DNA of 64,000 bases from Nipponacmea schrenckii (GCA_030562195.1 CM060200.1:15376001-15440000), one strand, 5' to 3'; shown: positions 32,211 through 43,767, numbered from the stretch's first letter. Notes: generated by a model not told the origin, from the sequence alone. Made by a program: numbers and translations.

Positions 32211-33184
32211 CGTTAATATTTATTTGTGTACACAATAGAAGCTATAGTTTGCATCCAGTTTAAAGGAACTTGGTATGTGTATTCATCGTGATAATATCTC
32301 AGACAAGTTCGAAAATGGCACAATTCCAGATGTCAGTTTTTGAGTTATGGCCCTTTATTAAATGAAAAAAAAACCTTTAAATGTACTTGTGTATGCAATA
32401 GAAGCTATAGTTTTCATCTGATATGAATGGAACTTGGTATGTGTATTCATCTTGATAACATCTCGCCAGATGTCTGTTTATCAGTTATTGCCCTTGATTT
32501 AATGAGAAAATATTAAAATTTACTTGTGTACGCAATAGAAGCTGTAGTTTTTATCCGATTTGAATGAAACTTGGTATGTGTATTCATTTTGATAATATCT
32601 CGCCAGATGTCTGTTTATGAGTTATTGCCCTTGGTTTAATAATAATGTTAAAATTTACTTGTGTACGCAATAGAAGCTGTAGTTTCTATCCGATTTGAAT
32701 GAAACTTGGTATGTGTATTCATCTTAATAACATCTCGGACAAGTTCAAAATGGTGCGATTCCAGATGTCGGTTTATGAGTTATGGCCCTTGATTAAATGA
32801 AAAAACATGGAATATTCTGTTTACTGAAGTGGGCATATGTTACCTTGCCTGGCAAGCTATCTTTGAAAATGCGTTCAATTTTTAGCTTGAAAACACTACA
32901 AAGCACAGTTATTGACCGATTTTGACAAAACTGGCTGAAATTTTTTAATATCACCCAAGGACGAACCCTTTTTAAAACAGAAAATATCCAAATATATTTT
33001 ATACGAATTATTGCCCTTGTTCTATAAAATGTGTTGGATTTTTGCCTTGTAAGCACTCCACAAGTCACAATTCTTGAGTGATTTTGACGTAAACTGGCAT
33101 GAGTATTTGTAATCACCTAAGGATGAACCCTATTGAAATTCAGTTAAATCAAAAATATTCAGTATCAGTTATTGCCCTTGTTTG

Positions 33185-34215
33185 TATACGCCCACACATA
33201 AATGTGGGCGTATATTGTAGTCGCCCCTGTCTGTCTGTCTGTCTGTCTGTCTGCCTGTCTGTCTGCCTGTCCACAATTGTTGTGAACACGCTAGAGACCA
33301 CATTTCTTAATGGATTTTGACCAAATTTGGTGAGTGTGTTTGTTATAACCCAAGGAAGAAGTTTATTGAAAATCAGACCAATCGAAAAATATTCAATGAG
33401 TTATTGCCATTGTTTTTGAAAATTTGTTGTGAACATGATTAAGAGTGTGTTTCTTGATGGATTTTGATGAAATTTGGTGTGATTGCTTGTTATTACTTAA
33501 GAATGAAGCCTATTGAAAATCAGACAAATCAAAAAAAAAATTGATGAGTTATTGCCCTTGTTCTTGAAAACACATTCATTTTGCGTTCAAAATTGTGTTG
33601 TGGACATGATAGAGAGATGATTTCTGGATGGATTTTGACCAATTTCGGTGTGTGTGTTTGTAATCATCCAAGGATGAAGCCTTCTGCCCGCCTGTCTGTC
33701 TGTCTGTCCGTCCGTCTGTCCGTCTGCCTGTCCACAATTGTTGTGAACACGATAGAGACCACATTTCTTGATGGATTTTAATGAAACTTGGAATGAGTCT
33801 TTGTAATGACCCAAGGATGAAGCCTATCGAAAATGAAACCAATCGAAAAATATATACTATGAGTTATTGCCCTTGTCTTAAAATTCCTTATGAACACGAT
33901 AGGGTGTCGGGTTCTTGGTGGAGTTTGATGAAACTTGGTGTGAGTGTTTGTTATAACTCGAGGATAGACCCTATTGAAAATCAGACTAAACAAAAAATAT
34001 TTATTGAGTTATTGCCCTTGTTCTTTAAAACGTGTTCACTTTATCAGCCTCTGATTCTTTGTAGACTTGATAGAGATCTGGTTTCTTGATAGATTTTGAC
34101 AAAGCATGATTTGAACCTTTTCCATTTAAAATATTGTATTTACTGATACCTCTTGTCCACCGCCCAAATAACTCAGGCTGCTAATGGTGGGTGTATTACG
34201 ATGGGCCATTGCTAT
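33185..34215 (+). mobile_element. HINE element H9 (second subfamily), nested
   Basis: Same palindromic 5' end as H2, CTGT repeats, monomers GTTGTGAACACGCTAGAGACC, a second microsatellite block at 33690-33730, and the same 3' end type: GGTGGGTGTATTACGATGGGCCATTGC. The right flank TTTTTGAAAACGC and left flank CCCTTGTTTG are H6 monomer halves. One hairpin arm has mutated (CCATTG). Confidence 0.75.
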
Positions 34216-34276
34216 TTTTGAAAACGCTTTCAATTTTTGGCTTGTAATCACTCTAAAAGACATAATTCTTGAGCGA

Positions 34277-35674
34277 TTTTTATACGCCCACATGAAATGG
34301 GGGGCATATATTGTCGTCCCCCCATCCGTCGGTCCGTCTGTCCGTCCGTCCGTCTGTCCACAATTGCTTGTAAACACTCTACATGGTACAATTCTTGACG
34401 GATTTAGATGAAAATTGATATGAGTGTTAATGATCACGCAAGGATGAACTGTATTGAAAATCAGCGAAATCGAAAAACATAAAGTATGAGTAATTGCCCT
34501 TGTTCTTGAAAACGCGTTCAATTTATCTTGTAAACACCGTTGAGAGAACAATTCTTAACCGATTTTGATGAAACTTGTCTTGAGTATTTGCCAGCACACA
34601 AGGATGAACCCTATTGAAATTCAGTTAAATCGATAAATATTCAGTATCAGTTATTGCCCTTGTTTTTGAAAATGCGTTCAATTTTTGGCTTGTAAACACT
34701 CTACAAAGAACAGTTATTGACCGATTTTGACAAAACTTGCTGAAATTGTTTAATATCACCAAAGGATGAACCCTATTGAAAATCAAATATATTTAATACG
34801 AATTATTGCCCTTGCCCTTGCTTTATAAAATGTGTTCGATTTTTTCCTTGTAATCACTCTTAAAGTCACAATTCTAGATGGATTTTGAAGTAACTTGGCA
34901 TGAATATTTGTAATCACCTAATGATGAACCCTATTGAAAATTGAAAAATATTTACAGATTTTGACAAAATTTGCTGAAATTGTTAATTATCACTCAAGGA
35001 TGAACCCTATTGAAAACAAGAAATATCACATAATACTTAATTGCCCTTGTTCTTTCAAATGATTTCGATTTTTGGCTCATAAACACTCTGCAAGTCACAT
35101 TTCTTGACTGATTTTAACGGAACTTGGCATGAGTATGGGGAATCATCTAAGGATGAACCCTATTGAAAATCAGAAAAATCTTTAAATATTTAATATCAGT
35201 TATTGCTCTGTTTTTAAAAAAAGCATCAAAATTTGAGCTTGTAAACAGTTTAGAAGGCACAATGCTTTACAGATTTTGACAGAAATTGCTGAAATTTTTA
35301 ATAATCATTCAAGGATTAACCCTATTGAAAAGAAATATCACAAAATATTTAATATGAATTTTATTGCCTGTGTTCTTTAAAACGTGTTTGGTTTTTGGCT
35401 TGTTTTTCCAAGGCACAATTCCTTATGGATTTGGATGAATTTTGTTGAAATTGTTTGTTATCACCCAAGAGTGAATCCTTTTAACAATCCAAAATACTGA
35501 AAATCTATAATGAGTTATTGCCTTGTTATTAGGTATAATTCTTGACTGATTTCAAGGAAACTTTGTAATATTGTACAATTATCACCCTAGAAATGAAGTA
35601 TATGTATATTTTATTTTTTATTCAAGAACAAAGCTGCCAGTAGGCGTATATTACCTTGCCTGGCAAGCTATCTT
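34277..35674 (+). mobile_element. HINE element H10, nested
   Basis: 5' TTTTTATACGCCCACATG at 34277; 3' GCTGCCAGTAGGCGTATAT plus the CTTGCC-T-GGCAAG hairpin, ending CTATCTT at 35674. The flanks GAGCGATTT and TGACGTAACTTGGC rejoin into one monomer, so insertion was at a T run. Confidence 0.75.
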
Positions 35675-36014
35675 GACGTAACTTGGCATGAGTATTTGTC
35701 ATAATGTTGAACCCTAATGAAAATTGAAAAATAAGTATTAGTTATTGCCCTTGTTTTTGAAAACGCGTCAAAATTTTTTAGCTTTTAAGCCCTCTAGAAG
35801 GCACAATGATTTACAGATTTTAACAAAATTTGCAGAAATAGTTATTCACTCACTAATTATCACTCAAGGATTAACCCTATTGAAAACACATAATATTTGA
35901 TTGCCCTTGTTCTTTGAAATGATTTCGATTTTTGGCCATGAGTATGTGGAATCACCTAAGGATGAACCCTATTGAAAATCAGATAAATCTTAAAATATTT
36001 AATATCAGTAAATA

Positions 36015-36983
36015 CAGTGGTCCTCACTTATAACGAAAATGCCTACACCGAAAAATGGTTAATAACGAACAACTTTAAAAGTCCAGTTTTTCACTGCACT
36101 AATTTCATTGAAAAATAAATGGATAAAACGAAATGCTAGTAGCGAATTTTCGGTAATAATGAACAGAAATTGACACCCTGTATACCAAAATTAATGGTTA
36201 TTACAAATGGATTAGTCATAATTAACGGATAATCTCAATCGGCCCCAATCACGGCAATAAATTGTCACACAATTTCACACCTCCCGACTCCCACATTTAA
36301 CATAGTGTATTAGTGACAAATCAATTTTTATTTATCAATTAAACTTAATTAACATTTTGTGTTATCCTTTTGTCCTCATCTGTTCACCCACAGATATATA
36401 TTTTTTTAACCGGCCAAAACAATAAACATACGACGAAATCATAAATAACTATCACAATCTTCAAGTGTCAATCGATTCTCATGGCTACGTACAAAAACAC
36501 ATAAAATTCCGAATCTGATGACGAAAATGATGACATGCCCTTAGGTGAATTGAAGACAATTTGGTACGATACATCAGATACCGTAAGCCTGGACGAATTT
36601 TTAAAAGCCGACGAAGATATTATTACTCCAGACGATGAAATTGAAGAGAGCCGAGAGTGTAATTTCAATGAAAAATGACACCATCCCAGAATCTGATGAC
36701 GAAGAAGAAATCGTAGACAATGAAGTTGTCATCATTTGTGGACGCTTTTCAAACTTTAAACACGCTACGAAAATGCATGATTATAATTTATGTGAATTTG
36801 CAATAAATTATGTGCTAAAACTTTAGTACTGTTTTAAACTGCGATCGTTCTGTTTCTTTGGGATGGTATGGGCAATTTTGACTTTATCCAAGATGGCGGA
36901 CATAGAAAATGATAAAACGAATTTTGGCTATAACGAACTAATTCCTTCGGTCCCTTATGATTCGTTATAGCCAGGTTTCTCAG
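36015..36983 (+). mobile_element. Tigger/pogo-like DNA transposon remnant
   Basis: Starts CAGTGGTCCTCACTTATAACG, preceded by TA, and ends with an imperfect inverted copy (TTCGTTATAGCCAGG...CTCAG). Repeated ATAACGAA motifs occur at both ends, as in Tigger elements. It contains the C-terminus of a transposase (36501-36663). Its right 130 bp plus flank is duplicated in tandem (36901 and 37031). Confidence 0.6.
36501..36663 (+). pseudogene. Tigger/pogo transposase C-terminal tail
   Basis: The frame reads NSESDDENDDMPLGELK, then SLDEFLKADEDIITPDDEIEE, ending in a short basic/Cys stretch. An acidic serine-rich stretch followed by a D-x-D-x-x-T-x-x-D-x-E-I-x-E motif is the usual tail of Tigger/pogo transposases. 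The DDE catalytic core is not present. A further acidic frame (36635-36826) overlaps it. Confidence 0.5.
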
Positions 36984-37160
36984 ATTTTGACAGTGTTCTT
37001 TAAAACACGTTCAGATATTGGTTTGTTTTTCATAGAAAGTGATAAAACGAATTTCGGCTATAACGCACTAATTCGTTTGGTCCCGTATGATTCGTTATAG
37101 CCAGGTTTCTCAGATTTTAACAGTGTTCTTTAAAACACATTCAGATATTGGTTTGTTTTT
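36901..37160 (+). repeat. 130-bp direct tandem duplication
   Basis: CATAGAAAATGATAAAACG starts at 36901 and CATAGAAAGTGATAAAACG at 37031. Both units contain GATTCGTTATAGCCAGG and end TTGGTTTGTTTTTC. They differ at several bases. Confidence 0.8.
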
Positions 37161-37740
37161 CCAAGGCACAATTCCTTACGGATTTTGATGAATTTTGTTG
37201 AAATTGTTTATTACCCAATCGAGTGAATACTGAAAATCTTTAATCAGTTATTGCCTTGTTATTAGGTAGATTTTGATGTATTTTGTCATTTGTTATCACC
37301 CAAGAGTGAACCCTTTAAATAATCAAAAATACTGAAAAATATTTAATGAGTTATTGCCTTGTTATTAGGTATAATTCTTGACAGATCTTGAAACTAAGGA
37401 ATATTGTACATTTATCACCCTAGAAAAGAAGTGTATGATAAGGTTGAATATTTCATTTTTAATCATAATCAATGCTGCCAGTGGGCATATATTACAGGCA
37501 AGCTATCTTATCCTTTTACATTACTCACTGATGACTTCACTTTGTAGATAGTTGTTTATGTAACCAAGCTGTCATGCTTTTTATGACGTCATCATATTAA
37601 TCCATTTTGCTTTTTAAATTGTGTTGGTTTTTTTAATCCCTGGGGAAGTGTGTTTTAAGACACACGAAACAATGGAGATCAACATTAATCATCTTCAAGT
37701 GTGGTTTTGTCCAACTCTCCTCTATGTTCAGAATTTTCAC

Positions 37741-38285
37741 ATGAATATGTGGATGTATATTGTCGTCGCCCCTGTCCGTCTGTCTGTCCGTCAACATTAG
37801 TTATGGACACAATGGAAGCTACATTTTTCAATGGATTTTGCTGAGCATGAGCATTTGAGCATTTGAACTGATAAGACAGCAGTTTTTGAATTATTGCCAG
37901 TGACCAACTAAATCAGCTCAAATTTGATTGTGGGTGCAATAAAAGCTACAATTTTCAATGGCTTTTGAAGAATTTTGGTGTGAGCATTTAAATTCATAAG
38001 ACGGCTGTCAAATTTGAATTTGACCTATTTTGTTATGAACAGTTTTCGAGTTATTGCGGAAACTTGGTGTGTGTATTTGAACTGATAAGACAGCAGCCAA
38101 GTTTGAAGTTGACGATTTTGTAAAGAAAAGTTTTTGAGTTATTGCTCTTAACTTAGTAAAATCACGTCAAAATTTTATTGTGGGTGCAATAAAAGCTTCA
38201 ATTTCAGTGGATTTTGATAAAACTTGGTGAGAGCATTGGAATTCATAAGATGGCAGTCAAGTTCACATTTGACGACTTAGAATGG
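37741..38285 (+). mobile_element. HINE fragment H11
   Basis: CACATGAATATGTGGATGTATATTGTCGTCGCCCC then CCGT/CTGT repeats and about three monomers of the TGGGTGCAATAAAAGCTAC type. The first bases of the terminal palindrome and the whole 3' end are missing. It stops where the long-TIR element begins. Confidence 0.6.
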
Positions 38286-38738
38286 TTTGTTTGTATGGAG
38301 TTGTTTTGATATCAATATTCATTTCGTTGCAAAGTGACAGTCTATATTTCGATTTGTTGAAGTGTAGAAGTTAGAAGTGTAGAAGTGTGAAAATACGTTT
38401 GTCAAAGTGTAAAAGTTCAAATGTAAATTGGTCATTTCAAGCTCGATTTGTAAATGTTCATTACAAGTTCAATTGTCGATTTGTCAACTTTACATGTGTG
38501 GAAGTGTATGAGCTGATGTTGAAATGACGATATGTGAAATGGAGATTGTACAAATTTAGATGTTACATTTGTCATTTTGGACCGAGAGTTTGGACAAGTA
38601 TGCAAATTAATGGGTGGAGCTGACCTCTTACGGAAATTTACGACTATTGAATAAGAGTTAAAAGGAAATTCCCGGGAACAATATTGAAAAAAAAACCCCG
38701 ATATATTGTGCTCTTACTACACCATATAAACCAGTAAG

Positions 38739-39541
38739 CAGTCATTTAGGCACACTTTTTTTAAGCACACCTCATTTAAACACTGTACTTTAGGCACACT
38801 TCATTTAGGCACACGGTCAGATAAGCACTGGTCAATTTGGCACAGTGTTATTTAGACACAGCAATTTAGGCACACATTCAATAAGGCACAATCTTTTTAG
38901 GCACACTACAATTCGGCACACTGTCATTTAGGCACACCTTCAATTAGGCACATATTCAATTGGGCGTACTTATATTAGGCACTATATAATTTAGGCACAC
39001 CTGGCTCCAAAGAGTGGGGGAGGTGGCATGGCCCCCAAAACCTGAAGGGCAAAGGGAGATCATTTTCTAGTGGAAGAACGCAATCACGTTTTAGGAAATC
39101 ATTACCAGCACAATATTTGTAACCTTAACACATTGCAATAAAGTTGTATTAAAGGAATACTGCGTCTTGGCATGAACGTAAAATTTTAGTTTTCAAGAAT
39201 GGTCAATATGAAAATATATTCATCAGTGAACTTACCCTACTTTGATATGTGTGTTTGTGAGCTTACAAGGTGACAAAGTATACAATTTTAGACTGTAGCA
39301 AAAACGTGTCTGGCCATGTGTGAATGCGTGCCAAATTGAAAGTGTGCGTAATTGAAGGTAAATCTAATTGAATGCATGCCAAAATGACTGTGTGCCGAAT
39401 TTTAGTGTGCCTAAACGAGTATGTGCCTAAAACGCTGTGCCTAAATAACGCTGTGCCTAAATGGCATGTGCTTATCTGACCGTGTGCCTAAAATACCGTG
39501 TCTAAATGAGGTGTGCTTAAAAAATGTGCCTAAATGACAGT
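38739..39541. mobile_element. Foldback element with TTTAGGCACAC arrays
   Basis: The left arm (38739-38997) is about 14 imperfect repeats of a 17- to 21-bp unit centred on ATTTAGGCACAC. The right arm (39320-39541) is the reverse complement (GTGTGCCTAAAT), in matching order, for example the GGTCAGATAAGCAC unit in both arms. The central 320 bp is unrelated. Inverted arms composed of short direct repeats are the hallmark of Foldback-type transposons. Confidence 0.8.
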
Positions 39542-39545
39542 GAAC

Positions 39546-39714
39546 CTATAAATCTGCTACAGTCTGCAACTTAAACTGACATGAACAAACGAGAAATTCT
39601 AATTGATCATGTGGAATACTGATCCTTGGTTTACCAACAAGCTCAGAAGAAGTTTCAATAAAATCAGAAAATGATCCCTTCTTTGAAATTTCATTTGAAT
39701 GCAATAATATTTCA
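39546..39714 (-). pseudogene. Unrecognised protein fragment (downstream part)
   Basis: The minus-strand frame to 39546 encodes ILLHSNEISKKGSFSDFI and ends HDQLEFLVCSCQFKLQ. With 40557-40847 on the same strand, it probably belonged to one coding region of the long-TIR element, separated by HINE H12. Not recognised. Confidence 0.35.
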
Positions 39715-40545
39715 TTTTTATACGCCCTCACATGAAAGGTAGGGCGTATATTGTGATCAACTTTCTGTCTGGCGTCTGTTGTCTGTTCACATTTGCATGT
39801 GCTCACTCTACAGACTACAGTTTTGATTGGATTTTAAAAATTTTTGGTATGTGAGTTCATGGCATCACAAAGAGGAACTGAATTGATTTTGGTGATGATT
39901 GGATAATTTTTAGCGGAGATACAGTGTCCGACTTAGCGCGATATCGGAAAAATGCGAGTAACTTTGCTTCTGCTCACTCTACAGACTACAGTTTTGATTG
40001 GATTTTAATAATTTTGGTATATGAGTTCACGGCATCACAAAGAGGAACTGTATTGATTTTGGTGATGATTGGATAATTTTTAGTGGAGATACAGTGTCCA
40101 ACTTAGCGCGATTTCGGTAAAATGCGAGTAACTTTGCTTGTGCTCACTCTACAGACTACAGTTTTGATTGGATTTTAATAATTTTTGGTATATGAGTTCA
40201 TGGCATCACAAAGAGGAACTGTATTGATTTTGGTGATGATTGGATAATTTTAAGCAAAGAAACAGTGTCCGACTTAGCGCGATTTCGGAAAAATGCCAGT
40301 TCCTTTGCTTGTGCTCACTCTACAGACTACAGTTTTGAATTGATTTTAATAATTTTTGGTATGTGAGTTGATGGCATCACAAAGAGGAACTGTATTGATT
40401 TTGTTGATGATCGGATAATTTTTAGCGGAGATACAGTGTCCGACTTAGCGTGAGATTGGAAAAATGAGAGTAACTGTCTTGTGCTCACTCAATTTTGATT
40501 GCATTTTAATAAGTACTCTACTAAAGTGACAATTTTGATTCATAT
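39715..40545 (+). mobile_element. HINE element H12 (fourth subfamily)
   Basis: 5' TTTTTATACGCCCTCACATG with AGGGCGTATA palindrome; core units of 170-171 bp starting TGCTCACTCTACAGAC at 39800, 39971, 40141, 40312 and 40482. The monomers differ from other subfamilies (AGCGGAGATACAGTGTCCGAC). No 3' hairpin. The same subfamily occurs at 54245-54873. Confidence 0.75.
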
Positions 40546-40556
40546 TTAGTCTGATT

Positions 40557-40847
40557 TTATGGTACACCTATGAATTTTTGCCCATTATCTGATAAAACAG
40601 AACATGAAATTTTGGCCATTACCTGATAAGCCTGAGTATCTGCACGCTTTGCGTGCCTATGTTCTATAACTTCAGATGCATTCCGAACATAGACACAACT
40701 TGAATGAAGGCCCAGGTCATCTTCACAGTTAAGAAAATAAGAAAGTACCGATGAAACACAATCTAGATCCACTTTTATATCCAATAATCCTTGCAAATTG
40801 GATTGTTCTAACGCCCTAGCTATTCTGTTTTCTTGTCGTATCTCCAT
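40557..40847 (-). pseudogene. Unrecognised protein fragment (upstream part), in long-TIR element
   Basis: A 96-residue open frame with good coding composition: MEIRQENRIARALEQSNL, then VDLDCVSSVLSYFLNCEDDLG and EVIEHRHAKRADTQAYQV. The cysteines and the His-rich EHRHAKR segment are not diagnostic. It sits next to the right long TIR, where a transposase would be expected. I do not recognise the family. Confidence 0.4.
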
Positions 40848-41302
40848 TATATCATGTTTTCTGAATTATATTGTTAAATGCCCTTGTTTAGGCGTAAAAA
40901 TTGTCTTCAGGGAATTTCCGTAAATTTCTCATTTAATAGTCGTAAATTTCCATAAGAGGTCAGCTCCACCCACTAATTTGCATACTTGCCCGAACTCTCG
41001 GTTCAAAATGACAAATGTAACATCTACATTTGTACAATCGACATTTCACACATCGTCATTTCATCATTGGCTCATACACTTCTACACATGTAAAGTTGAC
41101 AAATCGACAATTGAACTTGTATTAAACATTTACAAATCTAGCTCAAAATGACCAATTTACATTTGAACTTTTACACACTTTTACAAATGTATTTTCACAC
41201 TTCTACATTTCTTCAAATGCACATCCACAAATCGAAATATACACTTTGTCACTTTGCAACGAAATGAATATTGATATCAATACAACTCCATATGTTTGTA
41301 CA

Positions 41303-41459
41303 TATAGATGCTATCAATCAATGGAAAAAATGATTTAACAATGCTGATGTGATGGTTTTATGGACTATGTACCTTAAAGCTATGGGGCAAAATGTTGGGG
41401 CCACGTACAGTGCTGTTCTCAGCTTCAGTTCAGAGCTACAGGCATACACTGAAGTTGGT
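41303..41459. other. Short unique intronic stretch
   Basis: No repeat or gene recognised. Confidence 0.3.
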
Positions 41460-42990
41460 TTCCCTTATTTTCATATATATACATATATATAACATAATTG
41501 GACCGGTAATACTTAATGACTGGGAAAAAACCAGAAGGTCCCACAAGTCCTTAATTAACTCGTAATTAGGTTATTTATGACGGGATTTCCCTTGGTAGGG
41601 TACTACCATAGGTATGTACATGAAGTCTCAAATGTCGTTCAAATGTCGTTGATCTTTTTTTGATCATCTAGTCTGTTAATTAGGTACATAACCGGACGTT
41701 GTGGTTGTTAAGCATGCACGAATGCATAAAAACAATGGCATTTTGGTATTCCATTTATTTTCTCTAGCAAAAGGCAATAAAATGTTTAAATATCACTTTG
41801 TAAAAACATTATGAATTAAGGGGGTTGACAACCCTAAACCTATGTACACAAAATAGACGATTTGAACCACTTCTTTTCCACCTATCTGAAATATTTAAAT
41901 ATCAATGGAAAGAGGGGACTTTCAGCTATCCAAAAATATAAAATTTATTTCTTTATGACATGTCAACTTTGAGAAATAGGGTATTAAAGATAAACGATAA
42001 AAACGTCAATTATTCCCTTAAAATTAGCATATCTACTAGGCTATTTAATATAGAAGGTTGAAATTTTGCACAACACAAGTCTACATGTATCTCTACAACT
42101 TTACCTTGGCTTTTTGGAAAATTTTGTTTTGTTTTGAAGATATTGATAGAAATCAAAATTATGCGTGTGCATTTACGAAAAATTGAATTTTTCAAAAACT
42201 ATTCATTTTATACATGTAAACCTTACGTAATTAACGATCATGTTGTTAAAAGATTGTCTTTCATGCTGTAGAAATCTTTAAGCACCTTTTAGGCATCGAT
42301 ATCCACCGATAACCACATAATTGGAGTGCTAAAACAATGGATTAGCACATGTCAAAACACCGCTACCCACCAATCATAAAATTTCTGTGACGTAAAGATT
42401 TATGGAAATCATGTGACTTCTGGATTCCCCAAATGCAAATCTGATCGACAAACTCAATGTCATTGGACGAACGTAGAAAAGGTTTATTTAGCCGATGACG
42501 TAGTTCTCAAGAATGTCAACTGACAACGTAATACGTCGACATAGAGGATTACCCCATTTTGTTCTATAAATAGATTATCTTTATGGACCGATATTTGACA
42601 AACTACTGAAGCGATTGAGCTAAAATTTTTACTAGATGAGTTTCTTTTAATGCCAAATAGAATGGATATCAACTTAATACGTTTCTTGATTGAAATACAC
42701 CTCGAACGATAATGTTGTCAACCCCCTTAATTTAAATAAGTTTTAACTCACTAATAATAAAATACAAAATCAATTCTTATACGCCTTCATTCATATGACG
42801 TCATTTGGTCATGTGAACAATCATGCAGTCTAAATTTAGCGTTTCAAAGCAGATCAGAGTCAAATGGATTCCACAAGCATTTCTTTGTCCAGTTGGTCCT
42901 ATGAACTTGAGAATACACGGATTATTCATAAGAAACCCCAATTAATCAAACTTAATTTGGCTCTAATTAATGAGGGGAACCAACTTTAAG
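41460..42990 (-). repeat. Dispersed repeat P, copy 1, containing the TTAA element
   Basis: Matches 56693-57245 in inverted orientation on both sides of the TTAA insertion: ATTGGACCGGTAATACTTAATGAC (41501) and GCAATAAAATGTTTAAATATCA (41775) on one side, GTTTTAACTCACTAATAATAAAATAC (42740) to TTAATTTGGCTCTAATTAATGAGG (42975) on the other. Class unknown. The right end lies just before EIF2B3 exon sequence. Confidence 0.75.
41820..42726 (+). mobile_element. TTAA-flanked 907-bp DNA transposon (piggyBac-like non-autonomous)
   Basis: Ends GGGGGTTGACAAC (41820) and GTTGTCAACCCCC (to 42726), flanked by TTAA at 41816-41819 and 42727-42730. The paralogous copy of the surrounding repeat at 56861-56884 has a single TTAA and no insert. 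TTAA target duplication with G-rich inverted ends fits piggyBac-type elements. No transposase frame is present, so superfamily is inference. Confidence 0.85.
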
Positions 42991-43033
42991 CTCTATTTAA
43001 AGATTTATTTTTTGACTTATGTTTATGTTGCAG

Positions 43034-43139
43034 AGAGTGACTTTATTGGTTTTGATGAAAATGGTAAAAGAGTTTTGTTTTTAACATCTGAAGCAGATTT
43101 AGAAGATACCATATCTTTTCAGAAATCAATGCTTAAAAG
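43034..43139 (+). CDS. EIF2B3: EIF2B3 (eIF2B gamma) internal exon
   Basis: Acceptor TATGTTGCAG, then 106 bp encoding SDFIGFDENGKRVLFLT and SEADLEDTISFQKSML, donor GTTTGC. The human protein has DFIGVDSTGKRLLF and EADLDEE in the corresponding place, directly after the lysine-rich linker that ends the previous exon. Entry in phase 1 completes a Glu codon with the last base of 20078. Exit in phase 2 joins 55347 through an Arg codon. The donor GTTTGC is weaker than consensus. This segment links the nucleotidyltransferase-like and downstream domains. Confidence 0.9.
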
Positions 43140-43767
43140 GTTTGCTAATCAAATTTTTTATAAATCTAAAAGCCCTCTTATGTTCATTAATTATGTAAAT
43201 ATATCTTATGCACATTGGAAGTTTTATCCATACCAGATACAGTGCCTCATCCTTTGCCTATTTTTATATTTCACCCATATTTGTTGGTCTACTGTCCAAA
43301 GTAGATAGTTCTGAGATTAACATAGTAAAGCACACCAACAACCGACATCAAAATAGCCGTATTGTCAAAAAAAGTTCATCCGTCTAAACTATCATTTCAA
43401 GCCTCTGAGAAAGGGGTTTCTGTATTAGAAATAAGACTTTCATACAATGACATGTTAATAATAATCAAACGGTTGACAGATCTATGCACTGGCTGCTCTC
43501 TACAATATGCATGTAAATAAATCTAGCTCTTTCTATTGGTGAGGTGTTTTTGCTGACTAATCTAGATGAATTTTGAGGCTACTTCAACTGGTAAAAATAA
43601 ACTACAATCTTAATAACAGCTAAAGCCAAATATGGCACAGAGTGGGACTTTGCTAATGTCGCAAATCATTGTTCAACTGATAGACATATCCTCTTATTGA
43701 TCAGTCTTGAAAATTAAAGTCCAATTAGTTATTTGTTGACTAGAATATTTTACAAAGGGTTTAGAAC
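43140..43767. other. Intron start, no repeat recognised
   Basis: Begins the roughly 12.2-kb intron between the second and third exons. No coding or repeat signal until HINE monomers begin at about 43768. Confidence 0.4.

Larger units (their letters stand above)
25661..32863 (+). mobile_element. HINE element H7 (third subfamily), nested, carrying Copia and H8
   Basis: 5' TTTTATACGCCCACATGAAA at 25661; core monomers differ (ACTTGTGTACGCAATAGAAGCTG...TATGTGTATTCATCTTGATAA...GATGTCGGTTTATGAG). 3' AGTGGGCATATGTTACCTTGCCTGGCAAGCTATCT, ending about 32863. The left flank CCCTTGT and right flank TTGAAAATGCGTTC are the two halves of one H6 monomer. Copia inserted in its second monomer and H8 in a later one. 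Confidence 0.75.
24633..37509 (+). mobile_element. Outermost HINE H6, expanded by nested insertions
   Basis: 5' TTTTTTATACACCCACATG at 24633 with an 11-G run and CGTATATTGTCGTCACCC; 3' GCTGCCAGTGGGCATATATTA, then a shortened hairpin (CAGGCAAGC) at about 37509. Between them the H1-type monomer array is interrupted in order by H7 (25661-32863), H9 (33185-34215), H10 (34281-35674) and the Tigger remnant (36015-36983). Monomer text resumes at each junction, which is the basis for the nesting. Pairing of these two particular ends is inference. Confidence 0.6.
38288..41302. mobile_element. Long-terminal-inverted-repeat element, about 3 kb
   Basis: The arms 38288-38672 and 40905-41302 are inverted copies over about 385 bp: TTGATATCAATATTCATTTCG near each outer end and GGTGGAGCTGACCTCTTA near each inner end. 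The arms are built from quasi-periodic motifs (AAGTGTAGAAGTG, AAATGTACA). The interior holds a foldback element, a HINE and remnants of an unrecognised protein. No target duplication was defined. The long arms place it with foldback or Polinton-size-TIR elements, superfamily unknown. Confidence 0.7.
20079..43033 (+). other. EIF2B3 intron of about 23 kb, built from transposable elements
   Basis: Bounded by GTAGGT at 20079 and TTGCAG ending 43033. Phase 1 on both sides joins a Glu codon across the junction. It contains HINE copies H5 to H12, Copia, a Tigger remnant, a SINE remnant, the foldback/long-TIR composite and a TTAA element. Assumes no further small exon is hidden within; comparison with the human protein leaves no residues missing. 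Confidence 0.7.
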
